This document shows positions 32,535-32,723 of a stretch of DNA of 32,723 nucleotides, piece by piece. Source of the DNA: a bacterium (GTDB taxonomy: Bacteria; AUK180); assembly GCA_023133295.1 (NCBI GenBank), contig JAGLWT010000029.1, positions 1-32,723 on the forward strand, given 5' to 3'. Within the stretch, counting starts at the first letter, position 1. Every line of letters begins with the position of its first letter. The translations under genes and the position numbers were made by a program. Under the pieces are notes generated by a model. It saw only the letters and a list, made by a program, of their open reading frames with translations. It did not search any database and had not been told where the DNA came from.

Positions 32535-32698
32535 GAAGATGGAAAAAAGAGCTTCAGCCCGAAGGGAATAATATCTTTGTTCAATTCCTTCCTCTCTCTT
32601 CGCTTACGGACCACAAAGGGGTACGCGCGCTCATTGTTCGTTGGAATTGATTCAAATCTAAACATTCCATTGTCACCGTATTTATTAATCAGAACACT
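32535..32698. repeat. Tandem long repeat, unit B
   Basis: Second, diverged copy of unit A. It runs to the end of the window, where it joins a copy of the AGAGTGTACAATTG string (32709-32722). Confidence 0.65.
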
Positions 32699-32723
32699 AA
32701 CATTGCGAAGAGTGTACAATTGC

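Overview
This is a bacterial chromosome window of moderate G+C content with markedly AT-rich islands. The organism is probably a diderm: it encodes a lipobox lipoprotein, an MltG-type transglycosylase and several Sec-exported proteins. The intergenic DNA is packed with short dispersed repeats of the kind common in poorly characterised lineages. I cannot assign a phylum from the sequence.

Bases 1-17715 are one accessory locus built around a large exported RHS/YD-repeat protein (808-6531, 1907 aa) that follows a partial gene for a beta-sandwich/coiled-coil protein. The RHS protein has a signal peptide, an N-terminal domain, a long YD-repeat shell, a roughly 360-residue beta-propeller-like insertion between the GSTR motif and the RHS core motif, and a variable C-terminal tip that looks like a permuted NlpC/P60 (LRAT/PPPDE-type) fold. 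A lipoprotein gene, the candidate immunity gene, follows. Downstream are seven partial copies of the 3' end of this RHS gene. Six carry the core motif and a different tip, each paired with a different small ORF that overlaps it or lies within about 20 nt. The seventh is a remnant without core or tip. The copies begin at different points in the propeller/core region and mostly lack a start codon with a ribosome binding site. I read this as a store of displaced toxin-tip/immunity cassettes, consistent with the known C-terminal displacement of rhs genes. All seven candidate immunity proteins are predicted to be membrane-embedded, membrane-anchored or exported, so the toxins probably act in the envelope. 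Nearly identical DNA blocks between copies, and breakpoints clustered in about 20 bp, point to ongoing recombination.

Bases 17650-20380 hold traces of a REP-like element, a TetR-type regulator with two operator-like sites, a family 2 glycosyltransferase and a UPF0145 (YbjQ) membrane protein. Bases 20377-22248 hold a NYN-domain nuclease with LOTUS-like C-terminal domains and a convergent DUF2238-like membrane protein. Bases 22249-22895 are repeat-rich and non-coding.

Bases 22896-32081 are ordinary chromosomal genes. A GT4 glycosyltransferase is followed by a tight six-gene run with overlapping ends: an exported helical-repeat protein, a diacylglycerol/sphingosine kinase-like lipid kinase, an M20 peptidase, a DUF3108 protein, RuvX and MltG. 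Convergent to it are an FHA-domain protein and a PlsC-type acyltransferase, separated and followed by more repeat-rich DNA.
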